DNA from: Sipunculus nudus
Taxonomy: Eukaryota > Annelida > Sipuncula > Golfingiida > Sipunculidae
Reading direction: 5' to 3'
Length of the DNA stretch: 64,000 bases
NCBI GenBank assembly: GCA_026874595.1
Contig: CM049318.1
Location: 59,432,250 to 59,496,249, forward strand
Below are positions 1-15,441 of this stretch, one piece after another (the stretch's first letter is position 1; the number at the start of each line of letters is the position of its first letter). Made by a program: the position numbers and the translations under genes. Under the pieces are notes generated by a model. The model saw only the letters and a program-made list of their open reading frames with translations, had not been told where the DNA came from and did no database searches.

Positions 1-365
1 TATACTTTATTGATTACTGATTCCGACTTGGTTTTCCATTGAGCGGGTACTCCTACTTTAAGCACGGTACACGTAGATTCCGATTGAAAGCTGCGACTGC
101 TCCTGTTCGAAATAATGGCAAATTTCTCAAGTTTTATGGTGAATTATATAAATGGACCCCTTAGAACACACTTGGCACCGTTCCTGTCAGTTTTAGGCCC
201 CAAACAAAAAAAAACGGGCATTTCCGAGGCATGGCCATAGAAGAAATGTTGAGTGACAAAGGTCGAGTGGCCACCACCGTCAAATATCACATATATGGCA
301 CTTAAAACGAACAATTTAAGAATCGGTTAACGATGACATAAGCACCATTATATCAACACGTATCC

Positions 366-581
366 CTATGTTGCTTGTTTCTGCCTTTTATCCAGGGACT
401 TATCGAAGCACATATGCACGAGCATGCGCGCTTTTTTAAGCTTCCCATAATTGTCTAGTCCCGACACCATGTGATGCCTCACGTGTTTGTGATCTGACGT
501 CACGTTTCGATTTGTTGCATAACACTGTTTACGTCTGACGATCACCTTTCCACCAGGTTTAGGTTGTTCTGGCTCTTCATC
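366..581 (-). CDS. Gene 1 exon 8, C-terminus and stop
   Basis: The acceptor is CTCTTGTAG|G. In the phase left by exon 7 it reads [20 protein letters not shown] and on to KRQKQAT, then TAG at 368-366. The 71-residue basic tail has no recognised domain. A minus-strand AATAAA lies at 11-6, about 355 nt past the stop, and could be the polyadenylation signal. Confidence 0.8.
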   Translation of the reverse strand, partial: DEEPEQPKPGGKVIVRRKQCYATNRNVTSDHKHVRHHMVSGLDNYGKLKKARMLVHMCFDKSLDKRQKQAT

Positions 582-3500
582 CTACAAGAGAGGATGACAG
601 AAAACAATTTATTTGTACAAAAAAAAACACATTACAAATTCTCATTGGCATAAACAGACCAGTATTAAACATAAATGTAGTTTATATCCCAGTATATATC
701 GTTATGTTAAGTTAATTATATTAATTGGCAATACTCAATAAACATTGATGACAACGTAACTGATGACATAAGTTAATCAATAATTTAATAAATTGCCTCC
801 TTAGAATTGTACCTATTATTTTTTTAAAAGTACAGAATTTATCAGAACCAACGATGCTAATTCTAAGTTAAATGGTAAATTTGGTCGATTATGGAAATCG
901 GGATCCGGTTACACCTAATTTATATTCCCAATAAGAACAGCTACAAGCGTAGGTGAAAAAGCAACGTTCGGCTGTCGTTTACATTTAGAATTATCTCGGT
1001 AAACCTCAGAGCATTGTTCTTTAACCATTGAGGAAGAGATATTACCCCCCCCCCTGGAAATTGTTATCCATGTTTTTATCTGTGCAAGGTTTCGAACGAA
1101 TCCCCCCTCCCCTTAACGAAAATGTCTCCACATTCCTATGACTAAATACTTGTTTAACATGGATGTTTTCATGATATTTGTTATTAAGTCAGTACAGCTA
1201 TAAAATAAGGGAGTCTTACCCCTGCCTCAAATCTCCTAAGCTGTGTCAGTTTGACACGTGACTTGGACTTCGCACTGGCATTCCTCACTACGAAACTCTT
1301 GACTCTGTCCTCCAGGAAGCCCAAGGTTTTATCAGAAGTTTCCCAGTCTCTGTATTCGGGATCTATTTCAACAAGAGGTTTCAGACTTGGTGGGACCCGG
1401 ATGGTTCGTGGTGTTTCAGTAACGTCTGGATCCATCGCATCCTTTACTGACGGCAGAAACGAACTTCCAGAAGCGCGTCCCACTTCTGTCACTAAAACAA
1501 CATCAAGGTTCGTTTCCGATCCCGCTTTGGTAATAGGCATCTGGTTTTCTTCGAGAGACACTGGATTTGTATCAGGCTGTCCCGGATCACTGGCCGATTC
1601 ATATTTTCTCGCTAAATCAACCGTTGTATCTTTTCCAACTTCTTTGTCTGGAGTATCACTTGGTTCTAAAGGCATATTATTTGCTTTAGGAACGCGTTTT
1701 ATCCCGGATGCCTTATCGTCTGATGATGGCGCTGTGGCTGGGAGATTATCAGTCTTCACAGTCCTGTTAATATCTTGTGAATGTGATGTTAAGGACATAC
1801 TTTGTGAAACTAATGGTTCAGATACGCCATCTTTATGCTCTGATGCGCGTCTCAGTTCCCCGACATCTAGAGACTGAGAAACAACGTCCCCTGTTGTCTG
1901 GACATTTGGCAAAGTCGGAACATTAGATTTTTTCGGCTTACGGTCGAGCATCCTTTCCACCCTCTCTTGCAGTTCCTTCTCTTGAGCAAGAAAATCCAAC
2001 ATGAGTTTACTTTTTTCTTGTTTTCTCACCATGGATACGATACGCTTCTTTTCTTTTTCTAGGGCAGCATCTTGCTCTTGATGTAAGGCGGTCCTCAGTG
2101 CTACAAGGGTTCTGGGTTTTGACCCGTGTCGCGCGCGCAAACGCTCTCCCCGTAATTTATCCCTCGCACGTCTGATTTGCCGCTGCGCGTTACGAGCGTC
2201 CGCTTTTTCTCGCATAATCTCGCGATAGTAAATAGCTCCCGGAACATAAGGCTCAACCAGCTCCGCCTTGTTTTTCACAAACACATCCATTAAATGATCA
2301 AACAGAATTTCCCTTTCTGGAAGTTCCTTGGTCCCGCGGAGTGGGGGTATAGGTTTACGAGGAGTCGGATGCAGTTCTTCTGTGAGTTTGAATAACACAT
2401 GCTTGAGCAGTGGGATATATGACCCTTGCACCGTGTCAGTTCTGCCGCGTAACTTTGCGATCACCTGGTCCCTGAGTTTACCAATCAGGCTGGAATTTTT
2501 GCGCAGCACAAGACGTTCATAGTTCTTGCTTGTAAGACAGTACACCTCCGTACTCGTGGTACACACCGCCGTTTGGAGGTAGGTGTCCATGCCAAGTACT
2601 GTTTCTATGTCGCCAATAATCTCTCCCTGTTCAACAGCACACAACATGATGGAACGTTGGAACTGCAGCCGCTCGGCAGCCGCGTAACCGTCCTTTCGAC
2701 GAACCAATACATGGGGCTGACGGACCGACTCCACACGGGACATCCCGCTCGGCAATTTTTCCTCCTTCCTCGGCCTGGAGAGTAAAATATTTTTTTCAGA
2801 TAATAAAAAAAATAGAAAGATCATAATAATAACATAAATGCACACATTAAATCAGTGCCTACTGAAACAAAAAAAAATTACGCACATTACCTTCGTGCTC
2901 ATTTTTTGCATTATGATAACTGCCGGTATACCCACAATTTTTATATGCGGCCTGTGATATCCGGGTTTAGTGAGTGTGCAAAATAAAATCTGTCAGTCTT
3001 CGATAAGGGTACGGAAATGCGACACAAAAGTACTCTGAGGACAGCATTATGACGAGAATCTATCAGTGGAGGAAGTTATGTGATAAGAGGATGTGTATCG
3101 GCAAAGTTTAAAGCGGAATAACGCTTTTATTGGACCACGCCCAAATCAAAATAGTAGGATTGAGCTTCTCTACGGTAGGAAGGAGATGCTTATAGAGGTT
3201 GATTTTTTTCTCTCCATAATTGCAGTTTTTCGAAACACTGACTTTCGTCGGAATGACAGTCACAGGTGACAGATTTCCATCTGATGTTTCTTTTTCATCT
3301 ACTTAAATACATACCTGTTCATTTCGATTTCGTAAACGTCATTGGTGTGACGGAAAGGTTTCATCGCTGGATACTGTGCCCCGTGTCTGTTTGGTTCAAC
3401 CAAGATCTGAGCACGCCCTCTGTCGACAGGGAAAACAGCCAGAACAACTTATTTACAGATTGAATTTTAACACCAAGTCTAGTAATTTCGATAGGAATAT

Positions 3501-3670
3501 ATTTGCTAGAAAATATTGTTTAGTAATTTAAATAGAAAATACAACATATCACAATAAGTTGCTTTGCTTCAAAAGAAAACTTCATTATATTACTATTAAA
3601 CTGCAAGCAGACGTGCAAGAACTCGTTTCCGTTGAAAAAAAAGTAAAAAGTAACATTCATGCTTATATAA

Positions 3671-3716
<46 letters not shown>

Positions 3717-6213
3717 AATAACAAGCTACTGAGTAATTTAAATTTTTTTTAACTATGTCCATGAAAGTAAAAATCGGTGCAGGAAGAATTGCCCAGACTA
3801 GTGTGCATACATTTTCCCTATAGTTTAAGACTAGCTCCTATTAGATTTACATACACATACACACACTATAAATTTATAACAGACCGTTAGACGTCAGTGA
3901 AATATATTGAAGAATATACAAACCTTCGTATGAACGTGAGTCCATCGACGGGGTCACCTTGCTTGACTATTGAAGAGTTGAAAGTGAAAGTCTCTTTTAC
4001 TAAACTCATCTCTAGCAGACGCTTAAAACGAGGCGACCAATACCGGAAGAGCGCATGCTCCTCAATAAACTGCTTCCGGTCTTCATATTCACCCTCCTGG
4101 AAGGCCTGCAAAGACAGAATAAAACTTATTTTTAAATATTATGAACTATTGGTAGTTCCTACAAAAAAGGTTCTTATAACGCCCCGTGACGGATGTATGT
4201 GCTTAACTACAGGCTGTCAGTAAACACGCTACATGTCAAACAGTAAAAGCATGTTTCCGACATTATTTCTATAAAAGGTACAAGGATTCATCTCCATTTA
4301 ATATACATCAGATAGCGGAATAGGCCCTTTTAAGACAAAGCAAATTTCCGAGTTTCGATTGAGATTTCCTGAGTATGCCTTTGAGGCACTGGCGGGGTTC
4401 GGACCGGGGACTTTCTATTCCGAATTTCAATTCGGCTTACGCTAGGTTCTACCCCTATCATACTTATGATTTACCTATACCTATAATTTTACATTTATAT
4501 CTTAATCACTCTTACACTACTGTTTCTGTTGAAACATATATTCTCGTTTCACAATGCACAATCACAATATAAAAGTGACCGACTGCTAAAGAGAAGTATT
4601 TTTATGGGACCATACTTTAACATTCAAGAACACGCAATGACAGCCACAACATATATTTTGGCACACCTGTAGCCCCGAAGTGCTGTTTTTAGCCCTGACT
4701 AAGCTTTCTTTGCTGCTATTTTGCTGGAGAAGATGTAGCATCATAATCGTTATGGCTTAGGCAAAAAAAAATAATAGGAATGGTTCTCAAACACCGTCCG
4801 CATCACTTTTAAACCCCCGCATCAACATTTTTAATTTTGATTTTCAATTTAAACTTACCAATTTTGAGCTCCAGCCCCTCAGACATTTCTTTCAAGAAAA
4901 TACAATAATACAATTTTGATAAAATTTCCTTTGTTTTGTAGTGCTTTTGCTTGTTTAGCAAAAGGAATTCTGTTTTTATCATGCTTTTCCCTGATCATAT
5001 ATCATTTTATCGAAACATACAAAAAAGGTAAAAAGAAAAAAAATCGCCCACCCGTATTGATTTATAAATATGTCTTTTTTTAGCCCTATCACTATTTTCT
5101 ATTTTTAATTTCTATGTTTTTGTGCTAATAGTAACCCCCCCCCCCCCCCAATGGTATGAGGACAGATCCAGAATTTTGGGAAGGGAGGACTTTAATAATT
5201 ACACCAAAGGACTAATGCACTATATATCCACAGGGTTGTCCACAACTTCAGTATTGGTCTAACCTTAAAAAGCACATAAACGGAGAGTTTATATTTATAA
5301 ATTGAGATATTACGATTTAGTCGATAAATTGAAAACCATTACATTGAAATTCATACTGATATGAACATATATACATAGCTTTGAAGCATATTCTAATGTA
5401 TAGGTAGATCAATACTGCCGCTTGTAGAGATCGGCCTGAAAAAAGTGACGTTATTTTGAAGGTTGTTGGATCAATGACATACATTCGATTTTACAGCAAC
5501 TGCTGGTTGATATAAGAAATCAGTAATTAACTTTATAATAATTGGTTTCCCTTTGTACAGAACCACCACAACAAATGCTCGAGTGGTAATCTATAAAACG
5601 TATACCCAGTTCCATCTTCTAGCTGACAAGTGTTTTTCACTGTCCTTTGACTAGACCTCGATTTGTCTGATTTAGCGAAAAGAAAATACCGAGGGTGTAA
5701 TTTACCGTGTATTACATGCTTAACAATGTCATTTCTGTCAACAATATATTGATTTTATATGTTTGGACTATGTATACGTAATGGAATGCCAGTACGCTTT
5801 GTGAATCCAAAATGTGCTTCATTAGTGTTATGTTCAAAACAGCCTTGTATCGTTTTCATGAGTTCTTTAAACAGAAGAATTTTAAAAATAAAAAAAGTCT
5901 ATTATTTTATGCTCTTTTATTTTTCTGTAGTTCTGATCACACGCGCGTACGCATGGAAACATCATCTGTGTCCTTTTCAGAGTGACATGTGGTGCCATAT
6001 ATTTTATATTTTACACACAAAGTCATAAGTGACTTCTTACGTTACAAACGATGAAGTTACTCCCCTCTTTATGACCATCTGTCTTTAAAGACTACCACTA
6101 CATTGGCATTGCTTATAACTGACCTAAATAATAAAAGGCCACCTGTGAATTAAGACTTCTTTTGGCCAGTCCCGTGGGTTTTCGTATTACCCAGGTTTCA
6201 CTATATATACAAT

Positions 6214-6247
<34 letters not shown>

Positions 6248-7283
6248 GTATATATATGTGTGTGTGTGTGTTTGCGTTTATATATTTGAATATGTCGTGA
6301 TTTAAGTACACGACATATGTTGAGGACATGTACAGCCTTTCTGCCCCACTCTTTCAGCAGTGCGTCTGTGTGTATCTAGCACTCGTTCGTTAATGCCCTT
6401 GTGTATAAACAATCAATCGTTTATCGATTAGTCTTATTAGGTTGATTTCGGAAGGCTTCAGATGTTCATTTTGCTAACCATCGGTTTAGATTTTACCACG
6501 GCAATATTTAACACGGCAAAAGTAAACTTTTATCAGAGATTTTGTGACGTAACAGATTAGATGGTATATTTTCATAACAACACAAAATCTTTAAGATATG
6601 GTTTACTTCACAAAGAAGCAATGAACCATTGCCTTTGAATAAATTAAACATGATTTCAAGTAGCCAAACGTATACCTAATATACATGTAAACATGTCTAC
6701 AATACTCGAAATACAAGTAGAACAAACATCAAATAACTAACGACACAGCCCTGGTCCCTCTGCGGTGTTATCAACACAATCCCTCCTTATCAGAAGGCTA
6801 CAGTTGTTAATGATCATGTTTACAGTACATATAAGTATGCTAAAAATGTGGTGTTATCACTCTGATGTTCTAGCCTGGTCAAGGAGCACTTTAAAAACAG
6901 CTTCCTGGAGCCAATTTATTTATAAATCAACATCTAAACTGCACTACACATGCAGGTAGACGTATATGCATGTATTGCCTTGAAATTTTTCTAATACACA
7001 AATAACTGTATACTTTTCATTTTCTTGTAGTCAATTTATTGAATAACTTTAAAATTATGGAAAAAAAGTTTAATTTGTGTAAACTAAACCGCCGATCGTG
7101 ACAGACTGTGTCTAGTATATTTACTATTAATTCTGGTCACCATTATCCTCAATGACGTCACGCATCACTTGATCGCTCTTGATGGGCGTTTGATCACAAG
7201 AGGCTAGCAATGCTGCCAAGAATCGTAAAATGCCCAGCTTCGGTTTTTTTTTTTTGCTGGAATGTACTGCGAATATAATACTA

Positions 7284-7352
<69 letters not shown>

Positions 7353-10300
7353 CATTAAAATCCATGAAACCGTCATTCGTTTATGTTGCGGAGACACGCA
7401 CACAAAACACACACACAATGGATTGTAAACAATAACATTGCAAATGCAGTTTGATAAAGGAAGTCCAAATGATTAAAACAATATGCAATCATTACGGTTC
7501 GGGAATATAAACCTTATACAACGTCCCTGTTCAAAGGCGGGTTAATGGTATACATTAAGCCTGTTGGTATGACTTGCTAGTTTGTCAGAGCCACGGCTTT
7601 CTAAACAGATCTAGTCTATACCCTGATCTCTGGTCGATGTATGGAAGTGGGCCCCGAGCCGTTTGTACATCAATCCTATGCCTGATGTAAGCTACAGTCA
7701 AGTCAGTGTTTGTTTGAGGAAATGAATTATTTGGTTCTTTGTGCAGGCGCCATCAATACTGGTCTTAGACTACGGTTGCCACGCGACCCTATTGTGTCCT
7801 GATATCGAAAGTGACGTAAACTCCTTGATCACTTTATTTTTTCATATTAATTTCCATGTCTTTCATGTTTTTTTCTCAATATTTTACAGTAGATCAAAAT
7901 AGACTATAATAATAATACACATGGCATACGGGAGATGTTGGAAGGTAATTCCACGATAATACCGCCGGTCAAAATTCATATAGTTGGCATGGCCTTATTT
8001 TACCGTTTGGCGCATTGTTTTAGATGTTTAATAGAATGATATCGTATTCATTAAAGAAGGATAATATAATGTCTTAATAGAAATGATTTTACTCTATTTT
8101 CACATAAACGGTAATATAAAAAAATCCCCTCTATATAAAAAAAACTCTATATCGAATGAACTGCAGAGCTATGCACACCATTTATCTTCAAGAGAATGCT
8201 AAAGTCATGAAATGTCTGCCATTTTGGACCCTTTTTGTCTTGAAACGATAGATTTGTTCCTTCCTTGTATATACACAAGAATGCATTTGGTCTTTTTACG
8301 TTCTTGTGCACATGTTTGGTCTAATCGCCAAACTCCCTAAATATAAACCCTTTACAGCACAATCTTTTACCATTTATGGCCAAAGATATGACAGTTTCCT
8401 GCTTGGCAGTCATCTTGGTAGCTATCTTGAATATGTGTGTATTCTTTATATACATGACAATATCTGTATACTGTTGATTTTTGTTTTCTTCTGCCATGTT
8501 TTCCTCATATATTTAATTAATTTTAGATATCTTATTTAATCAAAATGTAAAAAAGAAAATAACTTTAAAATAGAAGCACTGTAAAACACAAAAAAATGAA
8601 GTTTTGAGATGTTATCATGTTGTTTAATATTAGTCAATTTAATTTTTTTGCTGTAACTGGATGCTTAAATAATGTAAAATTAAAAAAAATTGTATTAAAA
8701 TATCATACGAAAATGATAATTTCATAAATAATTATATCATCAGAAGGAATACTGGACCAGGTAAAAAATGATATTTACTTCATGACGTACGAAAATAATA
8801 ATTTCATAAATCATTAAATCATCAGAAAGAATACCGTACCAAGTGTGAAATGATATATAATTTATGTGGTCTGATATTAGTCTGAAACACATTTTATATG
8901 AATTGTTAATAAAGGTTTTTTTTTTGTGTCCGGCTCAAAATGCTAAAACATGAGAAATAATAAAGAACTTAAATAAAAGGAAAGCTGGTCTTTAAAGAAA
9001 TGTTAAAACAACAGGGAAACCCTTGGAAGACGTTATCAGAACTGTGTCATTATTACAATTAACTATAATGCAACCGTATAATGCAACTGCTATACGTGCA
9101 CAGACCATGGTATAAAACATGTTTTTCTAGGTAAAAGGAAACAATTATTTTATCAGGAGAGACTTAGGTCTATAAATAGCTGCTAGAAGTGCTAAAACGA
9201 GTAGCAGAACGTGACATTAATCTGGTCCAATAAACATACAACTGGAGACACTTATAAATGAGAGAACGTTTTTACTGCAAGTGCTACCTGAAAAGTAGTC
9301 CTGCAAAATGAGACCACTTCAGCAGCTGTGTGGCTTTTAGTGTTTGTACTGTATGTTATTAATGACTATCGGAAATTGTTGTTTGTCAATTAAGAGTAAG
9401 AAATCAAGCTACTGAGGTAAGTTTTGCTGGCGAGGTGGAAGGGACACGCCATTGCATGGCGCAAGAGGCAAAGCCACCGCAGCTATAATACTGTAGTGTT
9501 CTACTTTACCAGGCCTAAGGAATGTGAAAAAGCATTAATGGGCCAAACCCGTGCATGACGGGAAGAACTCTTTGGCCATCGGTTTTTTTTATATAAAAAA
9601 TGAAGTTATTTTGTCATCGGGAGCAAATTAATTTGAAACAAGACTTCCTAACTACCACCTGAAATGCAACACATTAAGGCTGTACGTCCATAATTTGCAA
9701 ACTTCCTCTTGTTCCGCTTCCTGGATTTATTCATTTGACCAAAGTTGGGTGGATTATCCACTTTACTCGCTTATAGTGATATTTATTGGTTTACTCCCCG
9801 GTCCTTGTCCCTGGATGCGTTTAAGCTTCATGGGATTTTTTTTCAACCTAATATTAGTATTTCTTGTATTTCTTATAATGTCTCTGCCTTTGACACAGAA
9901 TTTTTTCCGGCCATTAAGAAAAGGTGTCATGTGTTACGTATTATGTTCTTTTACTGAACAGAATTCCTTTCATCCATTTAATAAGAAGAAGATAACTTCA
10001 ACAAGTCTAACTTGAAATGTTTCTGTCTTTGACCCTGCATTCAGTCTATACATTCAGAAAATTGCTTCAACATGTATTACATATAATGTATAATGTTTCT
10101 GTATCTAACCCTGTATTCCGTCCGTACAGAAAGAAAATAAGTCTATACCTATTAAAAATTTCTGTCTCTGACCCTGCATTCCTTAACGCTACTTAAGAAA
10201 ATAACTTCATCAAGTGTTACATATGTTTCTGTCTCTTAAATATTGTTCCTTCGAAACATTAGGTAAATTACTCATAAAGTGCAATTTATAACGTGCCAGA

Positions 10301-13300
10301 CCCAGCAGGCATTCCTTCCGTACATTAAGAAAACGTCACATAGTCTTAAAGTTTCTCGCTCTGGCCTTGTATTCCTTCCGTATAAATATAAGAAAATAAC
10401 ATCTATTCACCGAGCGTTATGTCTCGGATTCCTTTCGTATATCAATACACTAATCTCACCGAATGACCGATCCAATGTTATCTTCTCTATCAAAACACGT
10501 AAGCGATATATACATATATATAGCGATATGTAATCGTAAGGGAACTCACCGAAACTTTAGATTCACCGGTCGTCCGACCGGAGCGGTTGTTATCCATGGC
10601 ATTAGATTGCATAGAGCCGGAAGGTTACGTGACCCGACCTGTTAGAGAACAATCGGGGAACAAATGTACCTCTGTTGCAGTTGAGGACAGACGCTCGCTG
10701 ATTGAGTCGACAGTATTGCACTTTTTGACCTGCACTAACTGGCAACACCTGCACACACGCACATGGCATGAATGAGTCCTCGAGTTTGTTCGTTGATTTA
10801 CGAACCTAAACGTATGACGATTACACATGTATAGGACGCCCGTAAAGAACGGAGTGTTCCCGCGAGCCAATTCCTCATGCAATGTCCCTTGCACTAACTG
10901 TCACTGATCCACTCCGCTCAGCTGTATGGTATTAATAATCTATCACTTGCTCCGTGCTTTAATCCAGCATTACACCCGAAGATCGATGACCAGATATGTA
11001 CCGTGATATCCAGGCCAATTAAATCGGACGTTTAATGTCACTACGTGTTAGACTTCCTTGATATAGATCTCCCTTGAATTTTGCGGGAAACAGTTCCGTG
11101 GTTTGTATCAAAATTTACACCGGGCCGGATTCGGGGGGGGGGGGGGGGGGGACGATGAACGCATGCGGCCAAATCCTTTTCAACCTAAAATATGAGAAAT
11201 AGGATAATTTTCCCTTAATAACGCCGGATTTTTATGTGTGTTATGTAAGAGATATAAATATATTTAATTAACTCAAGCCGTGAACATTGAAAGTCACGGT
11301 TCACCAAACCATTTCATCACATATCAACACTTCCCTTAAGAACAAAGGCGGCTCTGATTGGGTCATGCTAATAGAAACATAACCCTGTCCAGTAATTTAC
11401 ACTTACGGTTACCAAAAATACCAGTGAATGGCGACGGGTCTCGTTTGCTCCATCTCGCAATTGTAAAGAAATTAAGAATCCTCTAAACTAAACATATCCA
11501 GGTAAACTCTACGCTCCCGAGGCAGCGGAAATCTTGCGCTTCTAAAGACGCTACTGATTTTCCCGCTGCTTTGACCGTTTATGATACACTGAGACACCAG
11601 GTGGTAGGTCTGTCTGCTGAAATAAATGCTGATGTGACAGGCAGCCAACCAAATGCCAGTTAACAAACACTCAACAGACATCATGGCTCCGCCCAGAGCT
11701 ACGCTTCAAGCGCCGCTCTTGATGACAGTTTTATGGTTACTCTTAGTAAAGAAAAGTCGAATTTTAATTGCTCCCTCTGCGTTCTCGCATCATCGACCGA
11801 TTCGATTATGACATTACGACTACATTAGCGTTGCCATGTATCCGTTGTCAGCAAAGCTGAAACCAACCAGTGAGGTATGCACGGGGCCTATGTTGTTTCA
11901 TTTCGTTTGCATTACAGCTCACCGGCCGGGGATCCTATGTACACAAGGACCTGTGCAAACCACGTGCGGGCCATTCTCTGCCTGTAGCCTGTTCAAACGG
12001 TTGCCGGGGCGATGAGCTGTCACTCAAAAGGAAATGAACAACATTGGTTCCGTGTATTCCTCGCTTGGCTGGTAAACCGTTTTGTCTTCCAGCACAGGGT
12101 CTCATCTTATTGGACCAAAATACAGTGCTCCCCTCTGGTGTAGCGATTCAGGATACGAGGTAAAAACAAACAGCCCTTACGATATAGGTAGTAGGCCTAT
12201 AGATAAAGCGCTGTGTACAGAGCGTAGGTAAACTCCAACAGATACGGATTCCTAAATCAATGAACTGTTTCTCGGATGTTATCTTATCAAAGTTCGTTCT
12301 AAGATCAAACCAGATTGATTTCTCATGCACCACGTGCATCAATATTGACACCCCTTTCTGGCTTAGAACATATTTTGATTTTCAAATGAAGGGAGTTTAC
12401 CGTTTTTTCACCTCTATCCACTGGAATATTTCTTTCAAGAAAACAAAATAATAAAATTCCCTTAAATTTTACTTCTTCTTATGTTGTGCTTTCGCTTCTT
12501 GTGCTTTTTCCTGTTATCACCATGCTGTCACATGAATGTAAGACATTTACTCGAAATTCTTTGATGGAAAGGTAAAAAATCGCCCTCCCGTTCTACTTTC
12601 TAAAAAATAAAGTACATGAGAAACACACCTGTATCGTTGCCCAACTCCTCGGGTATATAAAATTGTTAACAAACAAACCAACTAACGGCGGTAAAACCAT
12701 AATATTCATGAGGGAGTTACATAACTGCGTGTAAGGAGAAGCATATCAACAGACTATTACTGCGCGCACGGTGCGTCTTTTGTTCACATCTTTGTTGTTT
12801 TGACTTTCAGCTTAGATCTGTATCCAGCACGACATATGAGCTTATTGACTGAGAATTGTCTCCTGCATGAAGAGCAATGACACCTCCTGGAGGGATCGAT
12901 CAGGGATGGCTTCCAGAACAACAGGTTTAATCATGGCTGTATCGATATTCACTTACTGTTTGGTGGAACTAAAAGAGACATAACCAGGAGCTTATTATCC
13001 GCGTTCTTTCACACTATCAATTCCTTGTTGCTATATACAAATGTTTCCCAGCAAAACCATCCAAGCACACAGTCTCAGTACCTCGCACACGGCTGTTTAA
13101 CACCTTGTTGTGTCTCTGCTTGTCGGTAAACACGGTCCACGTGCCCCTTTTTACCATAACAAGGCCGCGTGACCGGAGGTACGATTGTGAGCCGCAACAC
13201 GTGGTGTTTTAGCCAGAGGGAATATGTATTACATTTTTGGGCCAAGTCCGTCAGGGCATTTCCTGATTAACACGTGTTGTGGCTCCCCGATGTACATGGC

Positions 13301-15405
13301 CCCATGCAATGTGTTTAAATTGACATCTGTGAACGAGCCCGGTCCACTGTTTTTTACACTCGTTTAAGGAGTAAGCAAACGGTTTCAAGGCAATATTTTG
13401 GCAGATAAAGATTTAGTTGAAAGGGAAGAAGCTATTTTTCGTGTTAATTTAACATGCTTTACAGGTGAATGGGCCACTTTAATTATATGGCAACGTCTTT
13501 GAAAGCGTGAGGGTACAAATAAAGCGTTCATGGCCGTACATGTATGTGTGTGCGTTTTTATAGCGAGGTTTGACGTAAGAGATACCGAGTTGTCATAATT
13601 AGTTGTATCGGCCCTAGTAGAAAGTTAAATTCCTTTAACGGAAGCTTGCGATTTTTTAAATACACGTACACGACTAGCTAGACATGCACTTTATGCATAC
13701 ATGGATACAATTACACTAATTGGAACCGAAAACCTTATAATAAAGTTTTGCTCTGCATCATACGGATTCAACATAAAACGCCTCCGTTGCTGCACGAAAG
13801 ATGATACATTTATGTCACGATTAAAGATTATTTAATAAAACAACAATTTTAAATGACTGTGCAAATACAATATCATGGCATCCCTGGTTTACAAAGGCCT
13901 ACCAAAGGATTTTTAAAGTCAATGACTGGTACACTCTGAAAAAGGAGTTTATATGGACTCCTTGGCCTGGAAGAAATCAAGCACTGCAGTCGGAGTAACA
14001 GGCCCTTGAAATTATATAATTATAAATAATACAACTTCAATGGTAATAAACAGTCCTTATTATTATTGCAATGGTTTTATCTATTATTATATAATTTCAA
14101 GGGCCTGTGTCCGAGTGATTTCAATCACAGTCTATTGAAGGTGCATCTTAGTTAAAAACGCATAAAAAATAATAGCGCAAACGAAAGACAATTTTTGATG
14201 AGTTTGCATCTCTTGTTTTGCAACCCAGCCAGCCCATCTCAGTACGAAGGGTGATACGGCCATAATAATATACTCCTTTAGTGCACATATTTGTTCATTT
14301 CCTGTTATTTGATAAATTTCTTGATAAAATCACACCCAAGCGTAAAGATTCAACGTCAGTGTTAATGCATTTTAATACATATACTTGATCCCGAAATCGG
14401 GACTTTAAAAACTGACATACATGCAATTATACAAATAAATACCATGTAACCTCTGATGTAGTTTTATCGATTAGGTATGTGAATTTCGTTTCTAGTTTAA
14501 TGTCTATGTCCTGTGAAATGCCTATATCTGATTTTCGTATACCTTAATCTTTCGCCAAAGACACATTGGACAAACTAGAATAATGGACATGCATGCATAT
14601 ACGTTGCATACACGTGATTCTCTGTCTTTGAAATATTACATCTTTTGTATTTTTTACAGTATTGTATCACGTCTTTTCATGTATGAATCAGTTGAGTAAT
14701 TTATATAGGGTAACACCCTGTTTTCAATCCTTACTGATATATATTCAATGAAATATTGTTTATATCAAATAATCTGTTTTAGTAGCCGTCATGGAACTCA
14801 CTCGCACTTCGAGGATAAAATGTTAACAAGTATTACCACTTCACTCTTTTTTTTTTAAATTTGAAACATAATTTTTACATTGGAAATTATATAGATGAAC
14901 CGAATGCAAGACAGTTCTCAATGCGTCTGTCACTCTATACTTAACTGTTTTCCTTAAATACATTGGTTAAGGCGTAACAAACGACATTACAATGACGAGT
15001 GTAATGATGTTTTCCTTAAGTAAATTAATATAAATAACGCCTTACCACAAAGGTACCCCTCATAACGTACTCTGTAATAATGTCCAAGCCAAATGTTATT
15101 CCATCCAAAATCGGAATGATGACCAATCTTTTGAGCTGTCCATTGCAATAAGGACAACATGTTATTTGAAGCTTTGAATCCAGGCGTTCACTGGGATTAG
15201 GGCCAGGAAACCCGCGGGGTGTTGTTTTATTTGTCATATTTTGTTCTCATTATCACGCGCTGTCGATCCTGAACAAATAACTGATCATGATGAATGACGC
15301 GGAGCAATTATCACGACTATCGTAAACCGTGACACTATGTACACTGGAAAGGTTCTCACGGTCCGAAAAATACCATATCAGGCCGTATATACGTATTAAT
15401 AACAC

Positions 15406-15441
<36 letters not shown>

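Noticed and set aside
1251-1877. 208-codon plus-strand open frame
   Set aside because: It lies antisense to exon 7 of gene 1, whose frame, splice sites and domain content are well supported.
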